Below are positions 26,069-35,183 of a DNA stretch of 64,000 bases, piece by piece. The translations under genes and the position numbers were made by a program. The stretch is from Clavibacter michiganensis. GTDB taxonomy: Bacteria; Actinomycetota; Actinomycetes; Actinomycetales; Microbacteriaceae. The notes below the pieces were generated by a model. That model searched no databases. It was given only the letters and a program-made list of their open reading frames with translations, and was not told the DNA's origin. The DNA lies in assembly GCF_002151125.1 (NCBI RefSeq), contig NZ_MDJZ01000001.1, forward strand, positions 26,743 to 90,742, read 5' to 3'. How positions within the stretch are numbered: the stretch's first letter is position 1; every line of letters begins with the position of its first letter.

Positions 26069-28408
26069 CTAGAGGCGCTGCAGGGAGGGCTCGACCACGC
26101 GGATCCAGAGCCACACGGCGATGCTCACCGCCGCGAAGGCGGCCGAGACGACGAGCGCCGTGATCCAGACCCCGGCCGGCACGCCGCTCGCGGTCGTCGC
26201 GACGGCGGCGAAGGCGAGCGTGAGGACGGCGACGCTGACGACGGCCCAGAGCGGCAGGGAGCGCAGCAGGAGCGAGCGGCCGAGGACGAGGGACACGGGC
26301 GCGAGCGCGAGGGCCGCGGAGCTGAGCGAGGCGAGGGTGACAACGCTGAGCAGCTCGTTCGCCAGCTGCGGCCACATGGCACCGTCGGCGGGGACCAGGC
26401 CGTAGAGGATCCACGCCACGAGGCCGAGCGCCGCGAGCGACCCCGACTGCACGAGCGCGAGGCGGGCCCGGGACCGGTCGTCGCGGTCGTCGGCGACGAG
26501 GCCGAGGACCTGGCCGATGACGATGGGCGGGGCGAGCCCGAACGCCCGGGACACGAGGACGGCGGTCGCCGAGAGCACGAGGAGGGCGGGCACGGCGCGC
26601 ACGCGGGCGGGCCCGGCGCCCACGCGTCCGGCGACCGAGGCGACCGCGACCACGCCGACGCCGTTGACGATCGCGAGCCCGACGAGGGCGGCGAGGAAGA
26701 GGCGGACGGCGTTGGGGTCGGATCCCACGGGCAGCGACAGCGCGGCCAGCGCGGCGGCCAGCGCGAGTGCCGCCGCGGCGACGCTCCAGCGGCCGACACG
26801 GCCGGGCTCGTGGGCGGGGCGGGATCCGAGGAGCGTCGGCTCGGGCTCCCGGCGCGCGGGCACGGCGATGGGGGCGGAGTCGAGCCGGCCCGGCACGATG
26901 CGCATCTGGCCGGTCGTCGCGGTCGAGTCCGTGAACGCCGCGGCCGCGGCCCGGGTGGTGAGGGCGCCGGCGTCGCCGCGGGCGACGATCCGCAGCGGCG
27001 TCACGTCCGCCGCGGAGCGGTGGCGCCCGCCGAAGCGCGCCACGAGGGCGCCGCGGAGGAGGAGGGCCGGCAGGGTCACGAGGAGCACCGCGCCGAGGGC
27101 GAGGAGGAGGGGGAGCAGGCCGCGTCCGTCGGTGAAGGCGGCGGGCAGCGGCTGGAGCGAGGTCCCGAAGCGCGTGGGCGCGTTCCAGGTGCCCGGCGCG
27201 GCGGCCGCGGGCGCGGATCCGGTCGCGCCGTCGGGGCCGGGCGCGGTGCCGGTCGCCCCGCCGCCCTCGCCGCCGCCGGATCCGGAGCCGGGCGCGGGAG
27301 CCGCCTGCGTGCCCTCGGGCGAGCTGGTGGCCTCGGGGCTGGGGCTCGCGGGCGGCGTCGTGGCGTCCGGGGTGGGCGAGGCGGCGGGCGTCGCGACCGT
27401 GACCCGCACCTCGGGCGCGAGCGTGCTGATGTTGCCGAGCGGATCCGTGACGGTCGCCGTGATCCCGAGCGGCCCGGGCGGCAGCGTGCCGGTCGCGCAC
27501 GACCACCGGCCGCCCACGACCTGGGACTGGCAGGCCGCGTCGCCGTAGCCCGAGAGGTACGCGCGCACGATGGTGCCGTCCTCGTCGGAGGTGCCGGAGA
27601 TGGTGATCCCCGTGGCGTCGACCGTGGCGCCGGCCGCGGGGGCCGTGATGACGGCGGCGCCGGGCGCCGTCGTGTCGAAGCTGCCCGTGCCGCGGCCGAC
27701 GGCGGGGGTGCCCGTGCTCCACGGCATGCTCTGCGTCGCGGTGACGGGGATGCCGGTCCCGGACGGGGGCGGCGGGGCGAGCAGGCACGCCCACGTGCTC
27801 GAGGCGCCGACGGTGGCGCGGCAGGCGGCGGATCCGGAGCGCGCGTCGACCGTCGCGCCCGGGAAGCCCGTGCCGCTCACGAGCCCGGTGGTGACGACGG
27901 AGAAGCTGTTGACGCCGGGCGCGCGCAGGACGGACGCGGTGGCGGTGGCCTCCTGGCCGCCCGAGGTGACGCGCACCGGGCTCTGCCCGTCCGGGACGCC
28001 CGTCGCGCTCGCGCGCCAGGTCGTGGCGGACGGGAGGGTGACGGCGGCGGGCACGCTCGCGATGGTGACCTGGACGTCGGCGCCCGCGGGCCGGGTTCCC
28101 GTCACGGTGACGGCGCCGTCGGTCGAGAAGGGCGGCGTCTCCACGGTCGGCGCGGCTGCCGGCGCGCCCGAGGGGACGGGGCTGGGGGTCGGGGTCGGCG
28201 TCTGCGTGGCGGCGGAGGCGGCGGCCGTGCCGCCGGCGGTGAGCGCCGCGAGCAGGAGGAGCACCGAGGCCGTGCGGACGAGCCGCTCGCGGGATCGACG
28301 GACGCCGCCCGCTCCACCCCCCGTGGACGGACGATCCTCGTTCCTCGCCAGATGCTGCACCGTGCGTCCATTCAGACGGGTGCGGCCGGGCGTGTCAACC
28401 GCACGCAC
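26069..28408 (-). CDS. Large secreted/membrane protein with Ig-like repeats, family not recognised
   Basis: Up to 779 aa. A signal peptide (RTASVLLLLAALTAGGTAAA) leads to Thr/Pro/Ser-rich and Ig-like or bacterial-adhesin-like modules (ITISGTSDEDGTIVRAY; VTATVTDPLGNIS), a low-complexity Pro/Gly/Ala linker, then about nine hydrophobic helices (starting LLPLLLALGAVLLVTLPAL). I cannot name a family for the membrane half. Two GTG starts are possible, 28408 and 28360; neither has a ribosome binding site, and the nearer one gives a more normal signal peptide. It faces away from the GH1-like gene across a 92-bp region. Possibly a surface adhesin or cell-envelope protein. Confidence 0.65.
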   Translation of the reverse strand: MRAVDTPGRTRLNGRTVQHLARNEDRPSTGGGAGGVRRSRERLVRTASVLLLLAALTAGGTAAASAATQTPTPTPSPVPSGAPAAAPTVETPPFSTDGAVTVTGTRPAGADVQVTIASVPAAVTLPSATTWRASATGVPDGQSPVRVTSGGQEATATASVLRAPGVNSFSVVTTGLVSGTGFPGATVDARSGSAACRATVGASSTWACLLAPPPPSGTGIPVTATQSMPWSTGTPAVGRGTGSFDTTAPGAAVITAPAAGATVDATGITISGTSDEDGTIVRAYLSGYGDAACQSQVVGGRWSCATGTLPPGPLGITATVTDPLGNISTLAPEVRVTVATPAASPTPDATTPPASPSPEATSSPEGTQAAPAPGSGSGGGEGGGATGTAPGPDGATGSAPAAAAPGTWNAPTRFGTSLQPLPAAFTDGRGLLPLLLALGAVLLVTLPALLLRGALVARFGGRHRSAADVTPLRIVARGDAGALTTRAAAAAFTDSTATTGQMRIVPGRLDSAPIAVPARREPEPTLLGSRPAHEPGRVGRWSVAAAALALAAALAALSLPVGSDPNAVRLFLAALVGLAIVNGVGVVAVASVAGRVGAGPARVRAVPALLVLSATAVLVSRAFGLAPPIVIGQVLGLVADDRDDRSRARLALVQSGSLAALGLVAWILYGLVPADGAMWPQLANELLSVVTLASLSSAALALAPVSLVLGRSLLLRSLPLWAVVSVAVLTLAFAAVATTASGVPAGVWITALVVSAAFAAVSIAVWLWIRVVEPSLQRL

Positions 28409-28487
28409 CGACCGTGACGGAAGTGGTACGGGAACCTGGGCGGCGCGTGCCCGCGCCCGGTGCGCGGGGTGTGCATCGTCGGTGCTC

Positions 28488-28493
28488 GATACT
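28488..28493 (+). promoter_or_regulatory. -10 like element of the GH1-like gene
   Basis: GATACT, 7 nt before the GTG at 28501, supports that start as leaderless. Confidence 0.35.
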
Positions 28494-28500
28494 GGCTCAC

Positions 28501-29919
28501 GTGACCCCTCGCGACGCCGTCCCCGACCGCCCGACGCCGACCGAGCTGGCGGGCCTCCTCGTCGGCGGCCCCCGCATCGGGGTCAGCACGAGCGCGACCA
28601 AGGTCGAGGGCCGCGCGCACGAGGGCGGCCGCACCGAGTCGGCGTGGGACGCGTTCGCCCGCCGGCCGGGCTCCGTGGCCGACGGCAGCGACCCGGAGCG
28701 CGGCGCCGACCACGTCGCCCGCAGCGCCGAGGACGTCGCGCTCGCGGCCGAGCTGGGCGTCGACCTCCTCTCCTTCTCCATCTCCTGGTCCCGCATCCAG
28801 CCGGAGGCGCGCGGGGGCCTCCGCCGCGAGGGCATCGCGTTCTACGACGAGCTGGTCGACGCGCTGCTCGCGGCGGGGATCCGCCCGCGCGCGGCCCTGC
28901 ACGACCACGACCTGCCCGTCGAGCTGCAGGACCGCGGCGGCTGGCTGCACCGCGACACCGCGCTCCGCTTCGGCGACCACGCCTACCTCGCGGCCGAGGC
29001 GCTCGCCGACCGCGTGCCCGACTGGGTCACGCTCCGGACGCCCGCCCTCACCACGATGGCCGGCCACGTCACCGGGACGCACGCCCCCGGATCCCGCCTC
29101 GGGCTCGACGCGCTCCCCACCGTCCACCACCAGCTGCTCGCGCACGGCCGCGCGGTGGAGGCGATCCGCGGCTCGAGCTCCTCCGCCCGCGTCGGCATCG
29201 TGAACGCGCACCGCGTGGTCGAGGCCGCCTCCGGGGACGACGACGACCGCGCCGCCGCGGTCGTGGCGCGCGCCCTGCACCAGGACCTCTTCGCCGACGC
29301 GGTGCTCCTCGGCCGCTACCCCGACCTCGCCGGCCCGCACGCGGAGGCGTTCGCGCGGCTCGGGCGCGTGGATCCCGCGGACCTCCGCTCCATCGGCCAG
29401 CAGCTCGACCACTACGGCGTCGCGCTCGCCGACCCGATCCGCGTCGCGGCCGTGCCGCGCCTGGTCGCCGGATCCGCCGCGATCCCGTTCGCCGAGCTGC
29501 CCTGGACCGACCACCCGACCTCCCTCGACGGGCACCCCGTCGCGCCCGACCTCGTGCCGGTCGTGCTGGCCGACCTCCGCGCGCGCTACGGCGACGCCCT
29601 GCCGCCGGTCGTGCTCTCGGGCCTCGACGCCGCCCACCCCGAGCAGGTCGACGACCGCGACGGCTCCCGCCGGGATCCCGGCAGCGCGCACGCGATCTCC
29701 GACCACCTCGTCGAGGCGCTCGCCGCCGTCGCGCCCGGCGGAGCCGCGGAGGGCGTCCGGCTCGAGGCGGTCGTCGCCGGCAGCCTGCTCGACGGCTTCG
29801 AGTGGGAGGCGGGGCACCGGGCGCCGCGCGGACTCGTCCACGTGGATCCCCGGACGCGCGACCGCACGCCCCGCTCCTCGTACCGCTTCCTCCGCGACAC
29901 CCTGCGCGAGCGCGGCTGA
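28501..29919 (+). CDS. GH1 beta-glucosidase family protein, catalytic residues lost
   Basis: 472-residue protein with the whole GH1 fold visible (FSISWSRIQPEA, AFYDELVDALLAAGIRP, DLPVELQDRGGW, GSLLDGFEWEAGH, GLVHVDPRTRDRTPRSS). The active site is not conserved. The acid/base NEP motif is RTP (VTLRTPALTTMAGH), the nucleophile ENG is GLD (VVLSGLDAAHPEQ), the sugar-binding Gln of YQxEG is Lys (ATKVEG), and HWD is DHD. The frame is open and codon use is normal, so it is a maintained pseudoenzyme and not a decaying gene. It may bind sugar or act as a sensor or scaffold. GTG at 28501 is preferred over an ATG at 28414. Confidence 0.8.
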   Translation: MTPRDAVPDRPTPTELAGLLVGGPRIGVSTSATKVEGRAHEGGRTESAWDAFARRPGSVADGSDPERGADHVARSAEDVALAAELGVDLLSFSISWSRIQPEARGGLRREGIAFYDELVDALLAAGIRPRAALHDHDLPVELQDRGGWLHRDTALRFGDHAYLAAEALADRVPDWVTLRTPALTTMAGHVTGTHAPGSRLGLDALPTVHHQLLAHGRAVEAIRGSSSSARVGIVNAHRVVEAASGDDDDRAAAVVARALHQDLFADAVLLGRYPDLAGPHAEAFARLGRVDPADLRSIGQQLDHYGVALADPIRVAAVPRLVAGSAAIPFAELPWTDHPTSLDGHPVAPDLVPVVLADLRARYGDALPPVVLSGLDAAHPEQVDDRDGSRRDPGSAHAISDHLVEALAAVAPGGAAEGVRLEAVVAGSLLDGFEWEAGHRAPRGLVHVDPRTRDRTPRSSYRFLRDTLRERG

Positions 29920-29999
29920 CCCGGACGCGAGGCCACGCCGACGCCCCCAGAACAGGTGCGCCGGCCCCGGATCCCCCGGGACCTCCCCAGGCCCGCGCG

Positions 30000-30005
30000 T
30001 AGGAT
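30000..30005 (+). promoter_or_regulatory. Leaderless-type -10 element of lemA
   Basis: TAGGAT, 7 nt before the ATG at 30013. Confidence 0.45.
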
Positions 30006-30012
30006 CCTGAGC

Positions 30013-30579
30013 ATGGAACTGTGGATCGCGCTCGGAGTCGTCGTGCTCCTGGCAGTGCTCGTCGGCATCTACCTCTGGGCCACGTACAACGCCCTCGTCA
30101 CCCTCAACGTCCGCGTGGACGAGGCGTGGAGCGACATCACGGTGCAGCTGAAGCGCCGCGCGGACCTGCTGCCGACCATCATCGAGTCGGTCAAGGGCTA
30201 CGCCAGCCACGAGCAGAAGGTGTTCGAGAAGGTGGCCTCCGCGCGCACCGAGACCATCAGCGCCGCGAGCCCCGCCGAGGCGAGCACCGCGGAGGAGCAC
30301 CTGCAGGGCGCGATGAAGTCGCTGTTCGCGGTGGCCGAGGCGTACCCGCAGCTGCAGACGAGCCAGACCTTCCTGCAGCTCCAGGGCGAGCTGGTCGACA
30401 CCGAGGACCGGATCCAGGCGTCGCGCCGCTTCTACAACGGCGGCGTCCGGGAGCTCAACACCAAGATCACGCACTTCCCGAACACGCTGTTCGTGCGCGG
30501 GCTCGGGTTCGGCGAGCGGGACTTCTACGAGGTCTCGAGCCTCGCGTCCATCGCCGAGCCGCCGCGCGTGCAGTTCTAG
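30013..30579 (+). CDS. lemA: LemA family protein
   Basis: 188 aa. One N-terminal membrane helix (LWIALGVVVLLAVLVGIYLW) followed by the LemA four-helix domain with YNALVTLNVRVDEAWSDI, QLKRRADLLPTIIESVKGYA, AYPQLQTSQTFLQLQGEL and RRFYNGGVRELNTKI. The family is widespread, of unclear function, and membrane-anchored with the domain probably outside or at the membrane surface. ATG at 30013 chosen for the spacing from the -10; upstream codons in frame look like intergenic sequence. Convergent with the next gene. Confidence 0.92.
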   Translation: MELWIALGVVVLLAVLVGIYLWATYNALVTLNVRVDEAWSDITVQLKRRADLLPTIIESVKGYASHEQKVFEKVASARTETISAASPAEASTAEEHLQGAMKSLFAVAEAYPQLQTSQTFLQLQGELVDTEDRIQASRRFYNGGVRELNTKITHFPNTLFVRGLGFGERDFYEVSSLASIAEPPRVQF

Positions 30580-30589
30580 CGGCCGCGCC

Positions 30590-31834
30590 TCACCCGACGG
30601 GATCCGCGGCGACCGCGGGCGCGACGCCCGGCAGGTGCGCCCGCAGCGCCGGCGCGAGCGTGCCGCGGTCGACGACCCCCACGTCGGCCAACCCCTGCCA
30701 CGCGGCGGCGCGCTCGAGGAGGGGCGCGATCCGCTCGGCGACCACCGCGGGATCGTGCCGCCCCTCGATCCACGACGCCTGCACGCGCAGCACCCCCGCC
30801 TGCCGGTCGCCCTTGAGGTCGACCCGCGCGACGATCTCGTCGTCGACCAGCACCGGCAGCACGTAGTAGCCGTGCACGCGCTCGGCCGCCGGCGTGTAGA
30901 TCTCGATCCGGTAGTGCAGGTCGAACATCCGCAGCGCCCGCTCGCGGAACCACACGACCGGGTCGAAGGGGGAGAGCAGCGCCTCCCCGCGGATCCGCCG
31001 GGGCAGCCGGGCGTCCCGGTGCAGCCACACGGGCAGCGGCTTCCCGCGGCCCTCCCAGCCGGCGACCGTGACGGGCAGCACCTCGCCCGCGTCGGCGAGG
31101 TCGCGGAGCGCGCGGTCGGTCGCGGCGCGGGACAGGCGGTGGTAGTCGCCGAGGTCGGCGGCGGTGCCGATCCCGTGCGCGACGGCGGCCCGGCGGACGA
31201 GCTCCCGCACCGCGTCCTCCTCGGGCACCTCGCGCGCGAGGACCGCGGCGGGCAGCACGTCCTCCGCGAGCCCGTAGACCCGCTCGAAGCCGCGCCGGCC
31301 GGCGCTCGCGATCTCCCCCCACGCGAACATCGCCTCGAGCGCGCGCTTCACGTCCGACCAGCCCCACCACGGGCCCGTGCGGACGTTCGACTCGTGCTCG
31401 ATCGCGCTCGCGGGCACCGGTCCCGTGCGGGCGAGCTCGGCCCGGACCTCGGCGATCAGCGGCGCGTGCTCGAGCGCCCAGGAGCCCGGCCGCGTGCGTC
31501 GGGCGCGCTCCGCCTCCATCCGCCAGCCGAAGAGCGGCAGGTCGTCGACGGGGAGAAGGGCGGCCTGGTGCGCCCAGTACTCCGTGTACGCGCCGCCGCC
31601 GCCGAACAGCATGCGGTCGAGCGCGGCCCGGTCGTAGGGCCCGACGCGGGCGAGCATCGGCAGGTGGTGGCTGCGCTCGAAGACGTTCACCGAGTCGATC
31701 TGCAGCAGGCCGAGGCGCCGGATCTCCGCGGCCAGGCGGCGCGTGCCGGCGGCGGCCGCGGGATGCGGGCGGCCCAGCCCCTGCGCCGCGAGTCCCACGC
31801 GGCGGGCGAGGGCGGGGGAGACGGTGTCGGCCAT
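30590..31834 (-). CDS. YcaQ/AlkZ-like winged-helix DNA glycosylase family protein
   Basis: 414 aa. HTH_42 family (winged helix-turn-helix repeats). The segment LLQIDSVNVFERSHHLPMLA contains the QID motif matching the catalytic Gln-x-Asp/Gln of YcaQ/AlkZ glycosylases that unhook interstrand crosslinks or remove bulky alkylated bases. Also typical: YTEYWAHQAALLP, SPFDPVVWFRERALRMF and YRIEIYTPAAERVHGYYVLP. ATG at 31834 chosen; the frame upstream is Arg/Pro-rich non-coding sequence. Convergent with lemA. Confidence 0.85.
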   Translation of the reverse strand: MADTVSPALARRVGLAAQGLGRPHPAAAAGTRRLAAEIRRLGLLQIDSVNVFERSHHLPMLARVGPYDRAALDRMLFGGGGAYTEYWAHQAALLPVDDLPLFGWRMEAERARRTRPGSWALEHAPLIAEVRAELARTGPVPASAIEHESNVRTGPWWGWSDVKRALEAMFAWGEIASAGRRGFERVYGLAEDVLPAAVLAREVPEEDAVRELVRRAAVAHGIGTAADLGDYHRLSRAATDRALRDLADAGEVLPVTVAGWEGRGKPLPVWLHRDARLPRRIRGEALLSPFDPVVWFRERALRMFDLHYRIEIYTPAAERVHGYYVLPVLVDDEIVARVDLKGDRQAGVLRVQASWIEGRHDPAVVAERIAPLLERAAAWQGLADVGVVDRGTLAPALRAHLPGVAPAVAADPVG

Positions 31835-31931
31835 GCTGCGACGGTACCCGCGGCCCCCGACCCACGGCCCGCGGGGGACCGCGCGGGGACGGGGAGCGAC
31901 GCGGACGACCGGCCGCACGGGAGGCCCGTCC

Positions 31932-31937
31932 TAGACT
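31932..31937 (+). promoter_or_regulatory. Leaderless-type -10 element of the AI-2E family gene
   Basis: TAGACT, 6 nt before the ATG at 31944. Confidence 0.45.
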
Positions 31938-31943
31938 CCCAGC

Positions 31944-33179
31944 ATGATCTTCGGCCAGCGATCCCGTGCGCGCGCCGCGGCCGCCGCCCGGGCGGACGAG
32001 GCCCGCGTCGATCCCGACATCGACACCGTCCAGCCCGTCGCGCGCACCGTCGCCGAGACCGTGCCGCCCGGCATGGTCATCGCGGGCGCGTGGGCGTGGC
32101 GGCTCCTCGTCGTCCTCGGCGTGCTCGGGGCCGTGGCGTGGCTCGTGATCCAGCTGGAGTACGTGGTCATCCCGCTGTTCCTCGCCATCGTGCTCGCGGC
32201 GCTCCTCGTCCCCATCTCGAACTGGATGCAGCGCCACCACGTGCCCAAGTGGCTGGCCGTCGCGATCGCCGAGATCGGCGTCATCGTCGCGGTCGCCGCG
32301 CTCGTCTACCTCGTGACGACGCAGATCATCGGCCAGTACGACTCCATCCGCGCCCAGTCCCTGACGCGCTACGCCGACGTGCGCGGCTTCCTCATCGACG
32401 GGCCGCTGCAGCTGTCCGAGCAGCAGCTCAACGACGCGTACGCCCAGGCGGTCGACGCCGTGCAGCGGGACGCGGGCGCGCTCCTCAGCGGCGCGCTCTC
32501 GGTCACGTCGTCGCTCGGCCACGTGCTCACGGGCGTGCTGCTGGTGCTCTTCTCGACCCTGTTCATCCTCATCGACGGCGCGGGCATGTGGCGCTGGGTC
32601 GTGCGGCTGTTCCCGCGGCTCGCGCGGCCCGCGGTGGACGGCGCGGGCAAGGCGGGCTGGACCACGCTGCAGAACTTCGTGAAGGTGCAGGTGCTCGTCG
32701 CGCTGATCGACGCGGTCGGCATCGCCGGCGGCGCGGCGATCATCGGCGTGCCCCTCGCGATCCCCATCGGCGTGCTCGTGTTCCTCGGCTCGTTCATCCC
32801 CATCGTCGGGGCGGTCGTCACGGGCACGCTCGCCGTGTTCGTCGCCCTCGTCTACAACGGGCTGACGCAGGCGCTCATCATGGTCGTGATCGTGCTGGCC
32901 GTGCAGCAGATCGAGGGGCACATCCTCCAGCCGCTCATCATGGGATCCGTCGTCAAGGTCCACCCGCTCGCCGTCGTGCTCTCCGTCGCCGCGGGCGGCA
33001 TGGTCGGCGGCATCGCCGGCACGTTCTTCGCCGTCCCGCTCGTCGCGACGCTCAACTCCATGGTCAAGCACGTCGCCAGCGGGGCGTGGCGGGGCAACCC
33101 CGAGCCGCCGCCTCCCGCGGTCCCCGCCGACGCCTCGCACGCCACCCGCCGTCCCCGCCCCAGGAAGCGCACCCCATGA
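31944..33179 (+). CDS. AI-2E family transporter
   Basis: 411-residue polytopic membrane protein of the AI-2E (TqsA/PerM) family: LEYVVIPLFLAIVLAALLVPI near the start, GVLVFLGSFIPIVGAVVTG and QQIEGHILQPLIMGSVVKVHPLAVVLSV near the end. Family members export quorum-sensing AI-2, sodium or other solutes, so the substrate is open. The N-terminus (~45 residues) is charged and cytoplasmic, the C-terminus Pro-rich and basic. Its stop overlaps the ilvA start (ATGA), so the two are co-translated. Confidence 0.88.
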   Translation: MIFGQRSRARAAAAARADEARVDPDIDTVQPVARTVAETVPPGMVIAGAWAWRLLVVLGVLGAVAWLVIQLEYVVIPLFLAIVLAALLVPISNWMQRHHVPKWLAVAIAEIGVIVAVAALVYLVTTQIIGQYDSIRAQSLTRYADVRGFLIDGPLQLSEQQLNDAYAQAVDAVQRDAGALLSGALSVTSSLGHVLTGVLLVLFSTLFILIDGAGMWRWVVRLFPRLARPAVDGAGKAGWTTLQNFVKVQVLVALIDAVGIAGGAAIIGVPLAIPIGVLVFLGSFIPIVGAVVTGTLAVFVALVYNGLTQALIMVVIVLAVQQIEGHILQPLIMGSVVKVHPLAVVLSVAAGGMVGGIAGTFFAVPLVATLNSMVKHVASGAWRGNPEPPPPAVPADASHATRRPRPRKRTP

Positions 33180-34564
33180 CCGACGCCGCCACCGCATCCG
33201 CCGCCGCCGCGACCCCCGCCGAGTCGGCCGCCGCCGCCCCGCACGCCGACCCGCCGCACCTGCGCGCCGTCGGCGACGAGCTCGACCCGTCGCAGCTGGG
33301 GGAGGACGCCGCGGCGCTCGCGGGGGAGCTGCCCCGCGGATCCGCGCCCACGCTCGAGCGCATCGAGGCCGCGCGCGAGGTCGTCAGCCGCGTCGCCGAC
33401 GTGACGCCGATGGAGTCCTCGCGCTTCCTCGCGGAGATCCTCGGCAGCCCGGTGCACCTCAAGTGCGAGAACCTCCAGCGCACCGGCTCGTACAAGATCC
33501 GCGGCGCCTACAACCGCATCTCGCGGCTCACCGACGAGGAGAAGGCGCGCGGCGTCGTGGCCGCCTCGGCCGGCAACCACGCGCAGGGCGTCGCGTTCGC
33601 GGCCCGCGAGCTCGGGATCCGCGCCACGATCTTCATGCCGGTCGGGGTCGCGCTGCCGAAGCTCCAGGCCACCCGCCAGTACGGCGCCGAGGTCATCCTC
33701 CGCGGGCACACGGTCGCCGAGCCGCTGCTGGCCGCGGCCGAGTTCGCGGCGCAGACCGGCGCCGTGCTCATCCCGCCCTTCGACCACGAGGACGTGATCA
33801 CGGGCCAGGCCACGCTCGGCCTCGAGATCCTCGACCAGACGCCCGACGTCGAGACGGTCGTCGTCCCCATCGGCGGCGGCGGGCTCATCTCCGGGGTCGC
33901 CACCGCCCTCAAGCTGCGCGCCGCCGAGGAGGGCCGCACGATCCGCGTCGTCGGCGTGCAGGCGCGCAACGCCGCCGCGTACCCGCCGTCCCTCGCCGCG
34001 GGCCGGGCGACCGAGATCGAGATCACGCCGACGATCGCCGACGGCATCGCGGTCGCGAAGCCCGGCCTGCTGAACTTCGACATCATCCGCGAGAGCGTCG
34101 ACGAGGTCGTCACGGTCGAGGACGACGACACCGCCCGAGCCCTGCTGCTCCTGCTCGAGCGCGCCAAGCTCGTGGTCGAGCCCGCGGGCGCGGTCGGCGT
34201 CGCGGCGATCCTCGCGGGGCTCGTGAAGGACGCGGGCCGCACGGTCGTGATCCTCTCCGGCGGCAACATCGACCCGCTCATGATGGAGCGCGTCATCAGC
34301 CGCGGCCTCGCCGCGAGCGACCGCTACGTGAAGCTGCGGATCATGCTGCCCGACCGCCCGGGCCAGCTCGCCCGCACCTCGCAGATCATCTCCGAGGCGA
34401 ACGCGAACGTCGTCGAGGTGCTGCACACGCGGCACGGCCGCGGCCTGCAGATCAGCGAGGTCGAGCTCGAGGTGAGCGTCGAGACGCGCGGACCCGAGCA
34501 CACGGGCGAGGTCGTCGAGCGGCTGCGCGAGGCGGGCTACGACCCGCGTCTCCAGCGCGACTGA
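33176..34564 (+). CDS. ilvA: Threonine ammonia-lyase
   Basis: PLP enzyme converting threonine to 2-oxobutyrate, feeding isoleucine synthesis or threonine catabolism. PLP-binding Lys in GSYKIRGAYN (near residue 107), the Gly-rich phosphate loop IGGGGLISG, and SGGNIDP. A single C-terminal ACT-like domain (YVKLRIMLPDRPGQLART...) gives the shorter, ~400-residue type, but an Ala/Pro-rich ~45-residue N-terminal extension brings it to 462 aa. ATG at 33176 overlaps the AI-2E family stop. Confidence 0.92.
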   Translation: MTDAATASAAAATPAESAAAAPHADPPHLRAVGDELDPSQLGEDAAALAGELPRGSAPTLERIEAAREVVSRVADVTPMESSRFLAEILGSPVHLKCENLQRTGSYKIRGAYNRISRLTDEEKARGVVAASAGNHAQGVAFAARELGIRATIFMPVGVALPKLQATRQYGAEVILRGHTVAEPLLAAAEFAAQTGAVLIPPFDHEDVITGQATLGLEILDQTPDVETVVVPIGGGGLISGVATALKLRAAEEGRTIRVVGVQARNAAAYPPSLAAGRATEIEITPTIADGIAVAKPGLLNFDIIRESVDEVVTVEDDDTARALLLLLERAKLVVEPAGAVGVAAILAGLVKDAGRTVVILSGGNIDPLMMERVISRGLAASDRYVKLRIMLPDRPGQLARTSQIISEANANVVEVLHTRHGRGLQISEVELEVSVETRGPEHTGEVVERLREAGYDPRLQRD

Positions 34565-34581
34565 CGCCTCCCGGGACGAGA

Positions 34582-34617
34582 AGAGGGGACGCGGACCATG
34601 CGGTCCGCGTCCCCTCT
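34582..34617 (+). terminator. 16-bp bidirectional terminator between ilvA and greA
   Basis: Perfect 16-bp inverted repeat (34582-34597 and 34602-34617), loop ATGC, between convergent genes. Confidence 0.85.
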
Positions 34618-34634
34618 CGTCGTGATGGGCGGCG

Positions 34635-35123
34635 CTACGGCGTGTAGTTCTCCACGGCCTGGATCTCCACGGGGATCTCGCGGCCGTTCGGGGCGGTGTA
34701 CGCGCCCTTCTGCCCGACCTCCCAGCCGATGATGGCCGCGCCGAGCGGCGACTGCTCGCTGTAGACGTCGAGCTCGCTGTCGCCCGCGATCTCGCGGTTG
34801 CCGAGCAGGAACTTGGTCTCGTCGCCGGCGATGAGCGCGGTGACGACCGTGCCGGGCTCCACGACGCCGTGGCTCTCGGGGGCGTCGCCGACCTCGGCGG
34901 TGCGCAGCAGCTGCGTCAGCTGGCGGATGCGGGCCTCGATCTTGCCCTGCTCCTCCTTGGCGGCGTGGTAGCCGCCGTTCTCCTTGAGGTCGCCCTCCTC
35001 GCGGGCGATCTCGATCTTCTTCGCGATCTCCTCGCGGCCCTGCACGCTGAGGGTGTCGAGCTCCCTGCTGAGGCGGTCGAACGCCTCCTGGGTCAGCCAG
35101 GTGACTGCCTGCTCCTGCGCCAC
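34635..35123 (-). CDS. greA: Transcription elongation factor GreA
   Basis: Stimulates RNA polymerase to cleave backtracked transcripts. 162 aa; N-terminal antiparallel coiled coil (WLTQEAFDRLSRELDTLSVQ, AREEGDLKENGGYHAAKEEQ, with the conserved acidic tip residues) and a C-terminal FKBP-like domain (SEQSPLGAAIIGWEVGQKGA). ATG at 35123. First of a block (greA, DUF4307, mca, membrane protein) whose order I recall from M. tuberculosis Rv1080c-Rv1083. Confidence 0.95.
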   Translation of the reverse strand: MAQEQAVTWLTQEAFDRLSRELDTLSVQGREEIAKKIEIAREEGDLKENGGYHAAKEEQGKIEARIRQLTQLLRTAEVGDAPESHGVVEPGTVVTALIAGDETKFLLGNREIAGDSELDVYSEQSPLGAAIIGWEVGQKGAYTAPNGREIPVEIQAVENYTP

Positions 35124-35183
35124 GATGGACTCCTTGCACTCGCACGGACGCCCCGACGGATCCGTCAGGGCGAATCACCGAGT

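Noticed and set aside
23406..27794. 1462-aa minus-strand frame across the ferritin-like, permease and Ig-like genes
   Set aside because: Shadow frame with long Arg/His/Gly runs, overlapping genes supported by family motifs.
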